64,000 bases of DNA from Candidatus Nitrosocosmicus agrestis (GCF_008389435.1 NZ_VUYS01000003.1:1-64000); one strand, 5' to 3'; shown: positions 44,904 to 53,968, counted from the first letter of the stretch. Program-made: numbers and translations. Notes: a model not told the origin generated them from the sequence alone.

Positions 44904-45177
44904 TTTTAATCACATCCCTTGCTAGCGCAATATGTTCCATAATCTCATCAATTGTGTTTATTAATGTGTTAATATTATTTTCTTTGATGATATTCTTTTT
45001 TTCATATTGTAAATCAATGATAAATACTTCATCATGTATATTCATATTCAGACCCAAGTAGGGGGGTAAATTTATGTTGTCGGCTGTTAAAGTTTCTAAT
45101 AACATTGACGCCTCCTTTCGATTCGCGCACTTTATTTTAACGCTAGTATCTACACATAAATCAGGATTTTCTGGCAT
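44896..45177 (-). CDS. pcc1: KEOPS complex subunit Pcc1
   Basis: 93 residues with the Pcc1/CTAG layout: strand VDTSVKIKCANRKEASMLLE, the helix LETLTADNINLPP, strands LNMNIHDEVFIIDLQ, and a C-terminal helix (INTIDEIMEHIALARDVI). Pcc1 dimerises the KEOPS complex that makes t6A at position 37 of ANN-decoding tRNAs. It overlaps the previous gene by 17 bases and the next by 8. This neighbour order (S15, RecJ-like, Pcc1) is known from other archaea and supports the call. Confidence 0.85.
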   Translation of the reverse strand: MPENPDLCVDTSVKIKCANRKEASMLLETLTADNINLPPYLGLNMNIHDEVFIIDLQYEKKNIIKENNINTLINTIDEIMEHIALARDVIKND

Positions 45178-46678
45178 TATTTAATAATCCTTTAATTTTT
45201 GCCAAAAATACTTCCAAATCTTTCATTGGTACCAATATTTCTAATATGTCCAGTCCCGCTCGAAAATAATGATTTAAGAATAATGATCCACTATATGTTG
45301 GGTCTATTTTCTCTAACATTTGTTTAAGGTTTTCAGTAAATTCAATAAAATTAATATCACACGATGCTCCTTTTACGATTATATATTTATAAACCTCCTC
45401 ATTTTCCATGTCAATGTATCTCAGACAGGTCATTCTGTCGCTATAAGAACCTGACTTACCTAACATGATTGCGAACATTGGTGCAACTATGTTATCAAAT
45501 ACCCCTTCTCCATTTACAAAAACGACTGTCAGATCTTCATAAAATCTCCATTTTTCACTAAGAATTCTAAGTCCTGTCTCTTTGATTGTTTCATCTTCCT
45601 TTTTCATAAATTCACTAATCTCTGCCAAAGATTCTTCCCGGTCACCAAGGGCTAGGGAAAAAGCAGTTCCAATTTTCTTGGCATAAATGCAAGATTCTAA
45701 AACTCTGGAAAAAGAATAAATCCCGCTACATATACTGCTTATCTCCTCAAACGTGAGATGATAGTTATTCCTCCATGATTGGATTAAATTAGATTTAATT
45801 GTCTTGCTAGTTTTACCTGTGATTCTGTTTTTAGTCCTGCTATCTTCTATGCATTTTTGAAGATAATCTAAAATAATTCCATAATCGTCATCATCTAGCT
45901 CATTGGTGCTTTTGATCCTGTTTTCCTGTACAAATTTTACCTTGGTTTCTTTGAGACCTTCTATTATCTTATCTCTATTCCAGGTCAATCCTCTAATGAA
46001 GTAGGATGTATTACTTTCTAGAGCATTAACAATTGATTTGTTCTGTTTGTTTACAAAAGTAAAACCCTTTTGTCTTTGAATCAAATGCAAATCAGATGCA
46101 ATAGTAACTATTTCCTTGTCCAAATCGAATAAATCAACGTCATTTTTTACTCCTTGTTTAGAGACTTGCGCAACTAAGAGTAAATATATCTTTAAGTTTA
46201 TATTTCTATCAAATTCATTTACTATATCGTAGACACATTTTGATGTTGTAGTTACATCTTGATTGTCAATATCCTTGTCACTTTTACTATTCTTCAAAAA
46301 ATTTGAATTATTCTTTTCTATTATTCTGTTATTAACCTCCACTATCGTTTCAGAATTTATAAACAAACACCTGTTATCTGGTAATAAAGTCTCAAGCGAA
46401 CTTAATACTTTGTTTTCAAAATCCAGAAATATGTAATAATAATGTCGTTCTTCCAATACTTCTTTGAGACCATCTTTATTCAGAAGTGTTTTGGGGTTGA
46501 TACATCTAACGCACGCATTTCCTATAATATCAGATATTGACTGTAAGAGAATGGTACTACCAATAATTCCATCAACAGTTTCGTTTGAAATAATAAAAAT
46601 GTCTTTTTTTTTTCGTACTGAATCTAAAATTGTTTGAGCTGCTAGCCTCTGGGAGTCTTTGATATCAACTTCTCCCAT
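45161..46678 (-). CDS. RecJ/Cdc45-like protein, DHH motif apparently lost
   Basis: 505 residues. The overall plan follows archaeal RecJ-like (GAN/Cdc45) proteins: N-terminal DHH-type domain (SNETVDGIIGSTILLQSI, YYYIFLDFENKVLSSLE), a long helical insert (~200-330), and a DHHA1-like C-terminal part (VFVNGEGVFDNIVAPMFAI, GSLFLNHYFRAGLDILEIL). The catalytic signatures (DHDADG at the start, DHH in the third strand) are not seen, and FLDFENK stands at the DHH place. This argues for an inactive scaffold like eukaryotic Cdc45, binding GINS and MCM at replication forks. It lies between S15 and Pcc1, the usual archaeal location. Confidence 0.78.
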   Translation of the reverse strand: MGEVDIKDSQRLAAQTILDSVRKKKDIFIISNETVDGIIGSTILLQSISDIIGNACVRCINPKTLLNKDGLKEVLEERHYYYIFLDFENKVLSSLETLLPDNRCLFINSETIVEVNNRIIEKNNSNFLKNSKSDKDIDNQDVTTTSKCVYDIVNEFDRNINLKIYLLLVAQVSKQGVKNDVDLFDLDKEIVTIASDLHLIQRQKGFTFVNKQNKSIVNALESNTSYFIRGLTWNRDKIIEGLKETKVKFVQENRIKSTNELDDDDYGIILDYLQKCIEDSRTKNRITGKTSKTIKSNLIQSWRNNYHLTFEEISSICSGIYSFSRVLESCIYAKKIGTAFSLALGDREESLAEISEFMKKEDETIKETGLRILSEKWRFYEDLTVVFVNGEGVFDNIVAPMFAIMLGKSGSYSDRMTCLRYIDMENEEVYKYIIVKGASCDINFIEFTENLKQMLEKIDPTYSGSLFLNHYFRAGLDILEILVPMKDLEVFLAKIKGLLNNARKS

Positions 46679-46681
46679 TCT

Positions 46682-47128
46682 CTACTCTAATTTGGCAATA
46701 ACTGATTTATATTTCCAATCTTTAGATATCATGCCCTCTCTCTTATAATACCTGGATAATCTATGTATCTTTGATTCTATCAGTTCAAGAGACCTGACGT
46801 TTCGCTTATCACTATTGTGCACGCCCAGATGTTTTTGTAGTCCGAGTGCTTTTCTCACAAGCCTTTCAAGGTCTTCAGGCATTGACCTTTTAATATCATT
46901 CTCTTCTAAAATTTGAGATATGGTCATTCCGATAATTGGTTTAACTAAGGGTACTGCAAATTCATCCCTTAGTCTTAAGCCTATCTCACTTGCTGGCATT
47001 CCATCCTTTCCAAATTCTACTATCTTCTTAACAATCTCTTGGCCGTCGATCGTCCAAGTTGGAGCATTTTTTGAAGTAGGCCTTACTGAATGTGATTTAC
47101 CGTGTGTATGTGCATGCGTCCTTGCCAT
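46682..47128 (-). CDS. rps15: 30S ribosomal protein S15 (uS15)
   Basis: 148 residues. The archaeal/eukaryotic N-terminal extension (HTHGKSHSVRPTSKNAPTW) is followed by an HTH-like segment and the rRNA-binding core (DLERLVRKALGLQKHLGVHN, then LIESKIHRLSRYYKREG). It binds the central domain of 16S rRNA. It is the first gene of the operon leading to recJ-like, pcc1 and serS, with only 3 bases to the next start. Confidence 0.96.
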   Translation of the reverse strand: MARTHAHTHGKSHSVRPTSKNAPTWTIDGQEIVKKIVEFGKDGMPASEIGLRLRDEFAVPLVKPIIGMTISQILEENDIKRSMPEDLERLVRKALGLQKHLGVHNSDKRNVRSLELIESKIHRLSRYYKREGMISKDWKYKSVIAKLE

Positions 47129-47223
47129 TATTCTCTGAATTCATATGTTAAAGTGCATATCTTAAATGTTGTTATTTTTATTAACATAAAAGTTATATAA
47201 TTGCTGTATGAGTAAATTTTAAT

Positions 47224-47649
47224 ATGAACAAGGCACACTTAATGGTAGCGGCTTTTTCATTGGTAATGGGTTCTATACTATTATTACCAGCTTTAAATAT
47301 TGCATTTGCACAGTATGGTGGTCAAGGAAATCCCGGAGCATCAACTCTAGAAGAGCAGCTTCAATTGGCTAAAGAGAAAATTACTAACGCTCAGCAGCAA
47401 GGTGCATACGGTTCTGGAACCGCTATGTTTGGATCAAACTTGGATAGCACTGTTTTGACTATAATTGTCATTGTTGTGATTATGGGTGCTATATCAGGTG
47501 CATTCTTCGCAGCTGGAAAAACTGGCAAGAAAGCCGTCGTTTCAGCAGGTTCTGGTGGATCATACACAACTGGTAAGTTTTGCACTAATTGTGGTACCCA
47601 ATTGGGTGATAACCAAAAATTCTGCGGAAGCTGTGGTACAAAAGCCTAA
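47224..47649 (+). CDS. Exported membrane protein with C-terminal zinc ribbon
   Basis: 141 residues. A signal-like first helix (about 5-30, ending NIAFAQ) is followed by a Gln/Ala-rich stretch (LEEQLQLAKEKITNAQQQG) and a second hydrophobic helix (about 78-100). The protein ends in a double-Cys ribbon, FCTNCGTQ and FCGSCGT, as in zinc-ribbon proteins. A Gly-rich linker (SAGSGGSYT) joins them. If the first helix is cleaved or spans the membrane, the ribbon lies in the cytoplasm. Such zinc-ribbon membrane proteins occur in several Thaumarchaeota, with unknown role. A hairpin terminator follows. Confidence 0.7.
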   Translation: MNKAHLMVAAFSLVMGSILLLPALNIAFAQYGGQGNPGASTLEEQLQLAKEKITNAQQQGAYGSGTAMFGSNLDSTVLTIIVIVVIMGAISGAFFAAGKTGKKAVVSAGSGGSYTTGKFCTNCGTQLGDNQKFCGSCGTKA

Positions 47650-47678
47650 ACCTTTTATTTTTTTCCAAATAAAGGTTT
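47648..47678 (+). terminator. Hairpin terminator after the zinc-ribbon membrane protein
   Basis: AAACCTTTTATTT (47648-47660) pairs with AAATAAAGGTTT (47667-47678) with a single bulged T and a short loop. The sequence starts inside the stop codon, and a T-rich stretch follows. Archaeal termination mainly needs T-runs, so the hairpin is suggestive but not proof. Confidence 0.6.
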
Positions 47679-47706
47679 TAAATGGAATTTGACGGTTTTT
47701 TTTGGT

Positions 47707-47718
47707 AAAGTTTATAAG
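47707..47718 (+). promoter_or_regulatory. TATA box of the phasin-like gene
   Basis: AAAGTTTATAAG, centred ~28 bases before ATG 47741, predicts transcription starting at or close to the start codon. Confidence 0.5.
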
Positions 47719-47740
47719 AAAGATCTACTAAGTTTATGCT

Positions 47741-48250
47741 ATGAGTAATGAAATAAAACAAACTAATTCTGTTACATCAAATACTATCGAAAAGAATGTA
47801 TCGTCGTACATAAACTTAACAGAACAATCTGTTGAAAAGACATTGGATACTATTAAAGAGAACTTGATAAAATCAATTGATGAATATGTAAAGATCCAGC
47901 CTAGATTCCTGCAGTCTGTATCAGATTTTCAACTAGAAATTATCCAATCATCAAAAGATGTCATCAATAAAACAATTGCCCATCAAAAAGGTTTGATTAA
48001 AGAATTTGTAAACGTGTCACAAGCACAGCCAAACGAAACCTATCAACAATTATTTAACAAAACAAATGAAAATGTGGATAACTTTGTAAAAGCTTTTACT
48101 GCTGGAAACCAGTTTAACTTTGATGCTATAGATACCACTCGCGAAAACGTCAAGTTATACAATAAGGCTCTGGATGCATTTACTGATTATAGCACTAACA
48201 CATTTAATGCATGGACATCATTTGCTAGATCCTTTTACAGAAATAAATAA
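47741..48250 (+). CDS. Helical phasin-like protein
   Basis: 169 residues, almost entirely helical with no Cys or Trp apart from one C-terminal W (AWTSFARSFYRNK). The N-terminal 20 residues are polar, then amphipathic helices (SVEKTLDTIKENLIKSIDEY, SDFQLEIIQSSKDVINKTI, NVDNFVKAFTAGNQF). This composition matches phasins, which coat polyhydroxyalkanoate granules. Nitrososphaerales are known to have PHA synthases, which supports the suggestion, but no PHA gene is in the window. It could also be another membrane-associated or coiled-coil protein. Confidence 0.5.
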   Translation: MSNEIKQTNSVTSNTIEKNVSSYINLTEQSVEKTLDTIKENLIKSIDEYVKIQPRFLQSVSDFQLEIIQSSKDVINKTIAHQKGLIKEFVNVSQAQPNETYQQLFNKTNENVDNFVKAFTAGNQFNFDAIDTTRENVKLYNKALDAFTDYSTNTFNAWTSFARSFYRNK

Positions 48251-48403
48251 CTTTTTTCCATCAATTATTTTTTCTTCTGCTTCTACAAGCCTGCACAGGA
48301 TTATCTCTCGTCACTCTATAATGCTTAATTATTAAATATTGGACATTTGTCTTTCTCTATTTAACATTTTTAAATTCTCACAACGTAATGGATATCTATC
48401 GCA

Positions 48404-49351
48404 TTGATTCCTTGCTGTAATAAATGCCATAAAAATAATGCTGTGTTCAGCCGCCAATACTCGGGAGAAATCCTCTGTAAAAGGTGCTTTCTAAACTCTA
48501 TTGAAAAAAAAACCATTCAGACAATTTCAAAATACAGTATGATTCGATATGGTGAAAAGATTGCAGTAGGAGTTTCGGGAGGAAAAGATAGTCTCGTACT
48601 ACTCCATATACTTAACAAAATAGCAAATCAAAACAACTATAAATTAATCGCAATAACAATAGATGAAGGAATTGAAGGTTACAGAAATGAATCATTATCA
48701 ATAGTTAAAGAATTTTGTAACAACATCAACGTCCCATATTTCATTTTTAGTTATGACGAATTGTTTGGTATAAACATGGATGAAGCAATTGAAACAAGAC
48801 CGTCAAAGAAGACGACCTCCTGTTCAATTTGTGGGACATTCAGACGAAGGGCGTTGGATTTGGCTAGTATAAGAATTGGAGCTGGTGTGTTAGCAACCGC
48901 ACATAACTTGGATGATTATTTACAAACTTTTATGATAAACTTGTTTTCTGGCGATGTAGATAGAATTGGATGGATGTATCCACAACCCATCGAATACCAT
49001 AATGGATTGAAGAAAATAAAACCTTTCGTAGAGCTTTATGAAAGTGAAATTGTATTTTATGCTTTTCATAGTGGAATCGCATTTCAATCTGATCAATGCC
49101 CTTATATGCATGAAAGTATTCGTACTGATTTCAGAGAGTTCTTTAATAATTTGGAAAAAATAAGACCAGGCATAAAATACAATTGCTTTAATTCTATGAA
49201 TAAATTGTCCAAAATAGTAAAAACATTTAAAAAAAACATCAACGTCAAGAATTCCTGCTTAATTTGTGGAGAGACATCTACCAATCAAATTTGCTCAGTT
49301 TGCACTACTATCCAGATGCTGGATCTTGATAAAAAAAATTATTATGATTAA
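48404..49351 (+). CDS. tRNA 2-thiolation protein, TtuA/Ncs6 family
   Basis: 315 residues starting TTG 48404. An N-terminal zinc finger (CCNKCHK ... CKRC) and a C-terminal finger (CLICGETSTNQICSVC) flank an adenylating PP-loop domain: SGGKDSLVLL, with the CSICGTFRRRALDLA region and ATAHNLDDYLQTFMINL carrying cluster-binding and nucleotide-binding residues. Members use a thiocarboxylated ubiquitin-like donor or sulfide to thiolate uridine 34 or 54 of tRNA. Which uridine is not clear here. It overlaps the convergent next gene by 4 bases. Confidence 0.9.
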   Translation: MIPCCNKCHKNNAVFSRQYSGEILCKRCFLNSIEKKTIQTISKYSMIRYGEKIAVGVSGGKDSLVLLHILNKIANQNNYKLIAITIDEGIEGYRNESLSIVKEFCNNINVPYFIFSYDELFGINMDEAIETRPSKKTTSCSICGTFRRRALDLASIRIGAGVLATAHNLDDYLQTFMINLFSGDVDRIGWMYPQPIEYHNGLKKIKPFVELYESEIVFYAFHSGIAFQSDQCPYMHESIRTDFREFFNNLEKIRPGIKYNCFNSMNKLSKIVKTFKKNINVKNSCLICGETSTNQICSVCTTIQMLDLDKKNYYD

Positions 49352-49557
49352 AAGTTATTTTTTTTCTCTTTTTTGGAGGATTGCCACCAGTCTAAATAAT
49401 CTTCGCTTTTATTATTTTGTTCCCTAGTATTTATCCTTTCATGTAGTTCTTCAAATTTCTCTCTGGATGCGAAAAGACCACAACCTCTGCATATAAAGTT
49501 CTTTGTAGTAGAATCAAAACTTAAACTTCCTCCACATTCAGGACAAAATTTTACCAA
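49348..49557 (-). CDS. Small zinc-ribbon protein
   Basis: 69 residues. CPECGGSLSFDSTTKNFICR-x-C forms a complete four-Cys zinc ribbon (C-x2-C-x~13-C-x2-C), followed by a helical, acidic-basic tail (KFEELHERINTREQN ... WWQSSKKEKK). The ribbon resembles the N-terminal domain of TFS/RPB9 and other RNA-polymerase-related ribbons, but the protein lacks the second domain. Function unknown. It ends in a 4-base overlap with the TtuA-like gene. Confidence 0.7.
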   Translation of the reverse strand: MVKFCPECGGSLSFDSTTKNFICRGCGLFASREKFEELHERINTREQNNKSEDYLDWWQSSKKEKKNNF

Positions 49558-49725
49558 TAACGTAATTATTCATGAATATTAAAAAAGGTTTTGAATTCTT
49601 TAGGATAAAATTTTACCCCGACACATGGATTTTATTCATCATCCCATCACAATTGGTCCGTTCGCCCATCGAATACCATGTATCGAGGTAACTCTTATTT
49701 GGTAAATGTTCTATTAAGATTTTTA

Positions 49726-50151
49726 CTAAGATAGTTTAATTATCTCTTTTTTTGTATCCAGAGTGATCAGAGTCTGTTGTTTGAATGTTAGTGATTCGTA
49801 AAATGAAGTTACTTTTTCCAATTCTTTTTTGCCAATAGAAGCTAGTGGGATATTTGAAATTGCACATCCTGAGGCTGTAGTTATGTCCACTATATTTGTA
49901 CAAATCATGCCATTAGGTGATACGTTGTTTTTTTTAAGTGCAAAAATGGTATAAGCACCTACACTACTCCCACTCGAATTGGGAAAAATCAAAATGGTAC
50001 CTTTGAGATTTTGTTTAGCATTTGAGCCATGTTCATATGAGAGATCACCAGTAGAGCTGTTTACCATACCAAGAAAATTTATTGGCTCCCTTACCAATAA
50101 CAATTTGCCCCACGCCTTGCCACTTACTATTCTTTTACATTTAATGTTCAA
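49726..50151 (-). CDS. Phosphomevalonate dehydratase, small subunit (aconitase X small, DUF126)
   Basis: 141 residues with the DUF126 marks: VSGKAWGKLLLVREPINFLG, STGDLSYEHG, GTILIFPNSSGSSVGAYTIF, ALKKNNVSPNGMI and GCAISNIPL. With the DUF521 subunit it makes aconitase X, which in archaea removes water from mevalonate 5-phosphate to give trans-anhydromevalonate 5-phosphate. The gene starts 34 bases after the large-subunit stop and is co-transcribed with it. Confidence 0.88.
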   Translation of the reverse strand: MNIKCKRIVSGKAWGKLLLVREPINFLGMVNSSTGDLSYEHGSNAKQNLKGTILIFPNSSGSSVGAYTIFALKKNNVSPNGMICTNIVDITTASGCAISNIPLASIGKKELEKVTSFYESLTFKQQTLITLDTKKEIIKLS

Positions 50152-50184
50152 GTCAAACGATCATTCCATTTATTCTCTAGCAAC

Positions 50185-51345
50185 TCACTGTGTATAGTTA
50201 TCCACAATTGATTTTAAGCTTGAAAGCTTTACCGATACCTTATTTGATGTTTTCATGTAGTACGAAGCTTTAACGCTATTTGTAATGATGCTGTCATAAT
50301 CTTTTTTACATATAAGCGGAGTCAAACATGTGCATGCATCGCATACAAAACTAGCACCAGATCTTTCCAAGGATTTTGTTATTCCTAATTTTTCACCTCT
50401 GCAATACACCGTCCTTGGACAAAATATTTTGCATGGTTTGGAGAATTTTTTTCCATCCATGAGAGTCTGAATTTTGTTTAATTCGTTCATTCCTAACTGC
50501 GGACTTCCAAAAGTTATAATTTCGCCATCGTCGGCTGTACTCAGTTCATCATAGGTGTTTTTCATTTCCTTCTCACCAAAGTCGATTCTTTCTACTGCAG
50601 TAGATCTATCCCCTACCCGAAACATTCCACAGGATCCTGAGGTACCTATTCCTGCTGAGAGTGACTTTAATTCCAACATGTCCAATCTCTCAGATACATT
50701 ACATAAACCAGCACAATTTTTTTTTGCATTCTTGCCTGTGAAGTAACCTAACAACCCATAATCTAATTCATCTTTCAAAACTAGCTCATTTTTGATTTCC
50801 AATTGAGGGGTTCGATTTTCTTCGATTCGTAACTCTGAATAAGGTGACTTTCCTGTGAGGGCGCTGGCTAGAGCGCTTAGTGCACTTTCCTTGTTTGTTA
50901 CTAAGTCTAAATGTGAATTTGCCAAAACTGCTGCATTACTTTCTGCAAAGCTTACTTGCGTCCCACCAATTGGTAAGGACATTATTTCATATGGTATACA
51001 TGAAAATGTAGGAATAGTGCCTATTTTCTCATAAGATTGGGCTATTTGTATTTGTTTTGCGATAAATTCCGGAGGCAGATCAGGTAAATTCTCTCTGTCA
51101 AATCCCATGGGATTTATGGTAGTTCTTACTTTTGTCTTACCCTCCAAACTAATTTGTCTAAGAAACTCTAACCCACTATCACCGATAGTATTATAGTTTA
51201 CACCTGATACATGTGCCCACTGAATTGGAATTAACTTATCCGCATCAGTCGCTTCGCCAATCGCTACAAGTATTCGGTAAGCAGAAGCTATTGCTTCGCC
51301 GTATTCTCCTGATAAGCCCTTTTCTTCTTCATGCGTAAGAAGCAT
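50185..51345 (-). CDS. Phosphomevalonate dehydratase, large subunit (aconitase X catalytic, DUF521)
   Basis: 386 residues from Met at 51345 (MLLTHEEEKGLSGEYGEAIA). The frame extends 15 codons further to 51390 but family members start at the LT-x-EE segment. Marks are IPIQWAHVSGVNYNTIGD, PMGFDRENLPD, FAESNAAVLANS, GGTQ, and Cys residues in CIFCP-like KIFCPRTVYC and CDACTCL that carry the iron-sulfur cluster. With the small subunit it dehydrates mevalonate 5-phosphate. The next pathway enzyme (UbiD family) is at 18102. The upstream gene is the divergent DUF763 pseudogene. Confidence 0.92.
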   Translation of the reverse strand: MLLTHEEEKGLSGEYGEAIASAYRILVAIGEATDADKLIPIQWAHVSGVNYNTIGDSGLEFLRQISLEGKTKVRTTINPMGFDRENLPDLPPEFIAKQIQIAQSYEKIGTIPTFSCIPYEIMSLPIGGTQVSFAESNAAVLANSHLDLVTNKESALSALASALTGKSPYSELRIEENRTPQLEIKNELVLKDELDYGLLGYFTGKNAKKNCAGLCNVSERLDMLELKSLSAGIGTSGSCGMFRVGDRSTAVERIDFGEKEMKNTYDELSTADDGEIITFGSPQLGMNELNKIQTLMDGKKFSKPCKIFCPRTVYCRGEKLGITKSLERSGASFVCDACTCLTPLICKKDYDSIITNSVKASYYMKTSNKVSVKLSSLKSIVDNYTQ

Positions 51346-51429
51346 TAATTTACTTACCAAGTTGTAATATAATATTATTTTTCCTTCCAATTATAGGTAA
51401 CATTTTATAAAATATATAAAGCTATTGAC

Positions 51430-52630
51430 ATGAAAGTAACAACAGATGATCTAATGATTCCTGGCACAAATGCTCTAACTTTGCCATTGCATTCAGGGAC
51501 TCCTCCACGATATTTGGTGAGGAGGATGATTAAACTATCTGGTTACATCTCAAAAGTTCTGATAGATAGTTACGGTACTCTTGAGTTTTTGAAAAGATTG
51601 TCAGATCCGCTTTGGTTCCAAGCATTTGGATATGTTCTTGGTTTTGATTGGCATTCTTCAGGAGTAACGACCGTAGTTATGAGTGTATTGAAACAGTCTG
51701 TATTACCCGAATCCCATGGCATCTCAATTACTGGAGGCTAAGGAAAAAAATCTAAAGAAACATTGAAGGAGATATCTACCATCTGTAAGGATTCCTTCAA
51801 TTTTTGTGATTCTATAATAAGTGAATTGTTATATGCTAGTAAAATGAGTGCAAAAATTGATAATTCTGCAATCCAAGATGAATACCATCTATATCATCAT
51901 AATTTGGTTTTTGATGAAGAAGGGTATTGGTGTATTATACAACAGGGTATGAATATCGACAATCATACTTCGAGACGATATCATTGGCTGTCCACTAGAA
52001 TAAAGGATAGGTGTTTTGTAATTGAGCCACATACCGGGCTGATAGGGGATATTTATCAAAGTAATAGGGTATTAGATATGACTAGCAAGAATTCTCTTGA
52101 GAATCAAAAAATTTGTGTAGATGTATTAAATGATCACAAGAATATTAAAGACCTTTATTTATCAATAAAACCATTAGTTTCTCGTTCGAGATATCAAACT
52201 TGATACTTGGATGATAGATAAGGGGATGACTACTGGATCTCTAAATCTTTTGCAACCAATCTCAAACGCGCTGTATTCGATGCCTGCGCGAGTTGACTGG
52301 GATTTGGTAAGGCAAATTCATGAAATCCAGCCTAAAAATTATGAAAACTTCTTATCAATTAAGGGAGTAGGCCCTAGCACTGTAAGGGCAATTTCTCTTA
52401 TAGCTGAACTGATATTTGGATGTAAAGCATCATGGGATGATCCGATCCGTTTTACGTTCGCTTTCGGAGGAAAAGATGGTGTACCTCATCCAATAGATAG
52501 AAAAAGCTACGACCAGTCTATTTCATTCTTGCAATCTGCAATCGAGAGTGCTGAAATATCTTCGGATGAGAGGAAAAAAACTCTCAAACGACTGGCAAAG
52601 TATACTTCCAAACTTACAAATTTTGACTAA
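51430..52630 (+). pseudogene. DUF763 family gene broken by one stop and one frameshift
   Basis: Three consecutive pieces together cover the whole DUF763 family. The first (51430-51741) includes LPLHSGTPPRYLVRRMI and DPLWFQAFGYVLGFDWHSSG. An in-frame TAA (51739-51741) ends it, but the frame continues (GKKSKETLKEIS) through EEGYWCIIQQGMN and IEPHTGL up to 52203. The frame then changes, by about one base near 52183-52188, and resumes as RDIKLDTWMIDKG, with IKGVGPSTVRAISLIAELIFG and AFGGKDGVPHPIDRKSY, to TAA 52630. Every conserved motif survives, so the damage is recent, or is a sequencing artefact. DUF763 function is unknown. Its helix-hairpin-helix suggests DNA binding. Confidence 0.85.
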
Positions 52631-52651
52631 CAAACATTCAATGTAAATTTT

Positions 52652-53968
52652 TTAAGGGAGAATTCTTGACATTGTCCTAGGAAAAAGCACTACATCCTTT
52701 ATGTCCTCAAAATTCAAAATCCATCGCAAGAATCTCTCTACGCCTAAGCCAAAACCTCCATGGGGGACAGATCCATATTTTCGCAAATCCAGATACCAAG
52801 AATAGCTATCTATTTTAAGATCACTATTCTTGATTTTATTTGATAATTTAGTTAAGTCATCTTCACGAATTCCTCCGCCAGCAATCTCTCCATAGCCGAA
52901 GGGGGCCAAAAGATCAACTGCCAATCCAGTATTTTCATCAGAAGGGTTCTGTTTAACATAGAAGGGTTTAATGCCTACTGGATATTCTGTAACAAAAATT
53001 GGATTGGTCGCATTCTTTGTTAGTTCTCTTTCTGATTCGATGTTTAGGTCATCGCCCCACTCGATTGCTCTTTCATATCCTTCTTCGTCTCTCACTTTGC
53101 AATCTAACGATCTCAATCTGTCAATAGCCTTCTCATACTTAATTTTTTCAAAAGGTGTGGAAATTGATTTTAATTTGCCTAAAACGTCTTTGTTCAGAAA
53201 TTCAATTTCTCTTCGGTTCAATTCTATCAAATTTTTGACAAGACTATAAATCAAATTTTCTTGAATCGTAATCAAATCAGAAAGATCGATCCATGGTATT
53301 TCCGCCTCTAAATGACTGAATTCTGCTAAATGTCTGACCGTTCTGGATTTTTCGGCTCTAAAAGAATTGCTGATTGACCATACGGGGCCTAAACTGTAGA
53401 TCATTGATTCCAAATATAATTGTGAACTCTGTGAAAGATATGCCGTTTCATCAAAGTATTTCACCTCAAATAGCGTTGATCCTCCTTCTACTGCACCTTT
53501 CACAAGTAAAGGTGGAGTTACCTCCATCCAGTTTTCTTTTTGAAACCATTCTCTGGCATACCTAAGAAAAGAACTCCTTAGTTTTCCAACGTTAATCATT
53601 TTTCTTGTTCTTAGTGTTAAATGCCTAAAATCCAAAAGGATTTCGTCACTCTGATACTCGCCAATTGGATAATCAATGTTCGCTATATTATATACCATTA
53701 AGTTGTTCACTTTTATTTCGTATCCACCTTCGATTGCTCGCGGGTCCTTTACCAATCTGCCTTTAACTTCAACCGAGGATTCAATGGTTAAATTCTTCGC
53801 CAGATTGGACGGACATACGGCTTGAATTACATCTCCTCTATCATCTCTAATTATGATGAAAGATTTTTCCTTTTGCTTCCTAATTCGATGTACCCATCCT
53901 CTAATACAGACGATCGAGTCTACTGTTATATCATTTTTAATGTCATGGATTCTTTTTATCATGATCAT
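52652..53968 (-). CDS. asnS: Asparaginyl-tRNA synthetase
   Basis: 438 residues. An OB-fold anticodon domain (IVCIRGWVHRIRKQKEKSFI) comes first. The class IIb catalytic core follows: FRHLTLRTRKMINVGKLRS, the AsnRS-typical KGAVEGGSTLFEVKYF and SQSSQLYLE segments, motif 2 NSFRAEKSRTVRHLAEFSHLE-E and motif 3 GGFGLGVERFLRWIL. Against the related AspRS, the AEKSRTVRHLAEF wording favours asparagine. It acts with tRNA-Asn. The gene is convergent with the DUF763 remnant and is followed upstream by a 540-base gap. Met1 or Met3 may be the start. Confidence 0.9.
   Translation of the reverse strand: MIMIKRIHDIKNDITVDSIVCIRGWVHRIRKQKEKSFIIIRDDRGDVIQAVCPSNLAKNLTIESSVEVKGRLVKDPRAIEGGYEIKVNNLMVYNIANIDYPIGEYQSDEILLDFRHLTLRTRKMINVGKLRSSFLRYAREWFQKENWMEVTPPLLVKGAVEGGSTLFEVKYFDETAYLSQSSQLYLESMIYSLGPVWSISNSFRAEKSRTVRHLAEFSHLEAEIPWIDLSDLITIQENLIYSLVKNLIELNRREIEFLNKDVLGKLKSISTPFEKIKYEKAIDRLRSLDCKVRDEEGYERAIEWGDDLNIESERELTKNATNPIFVTEYPVGIKPFYVKQNPSDENTGLAVDLLAPFGYGEIAGGGIREDDLTKLSNKIKNSDLKIDSYSWYLDLRKYGSVPHGGFGLGVERFLRWILNFEDIKDVVLFPRTMSRILP

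Noticed and set aside
52180-52215. Programmed frameshift in DUF763
   Set aside because: No slippery heptamer or pseudoknot is evident, and the gene also has a separate in-frame stop. Pseudogene or sequencing error is simpler.
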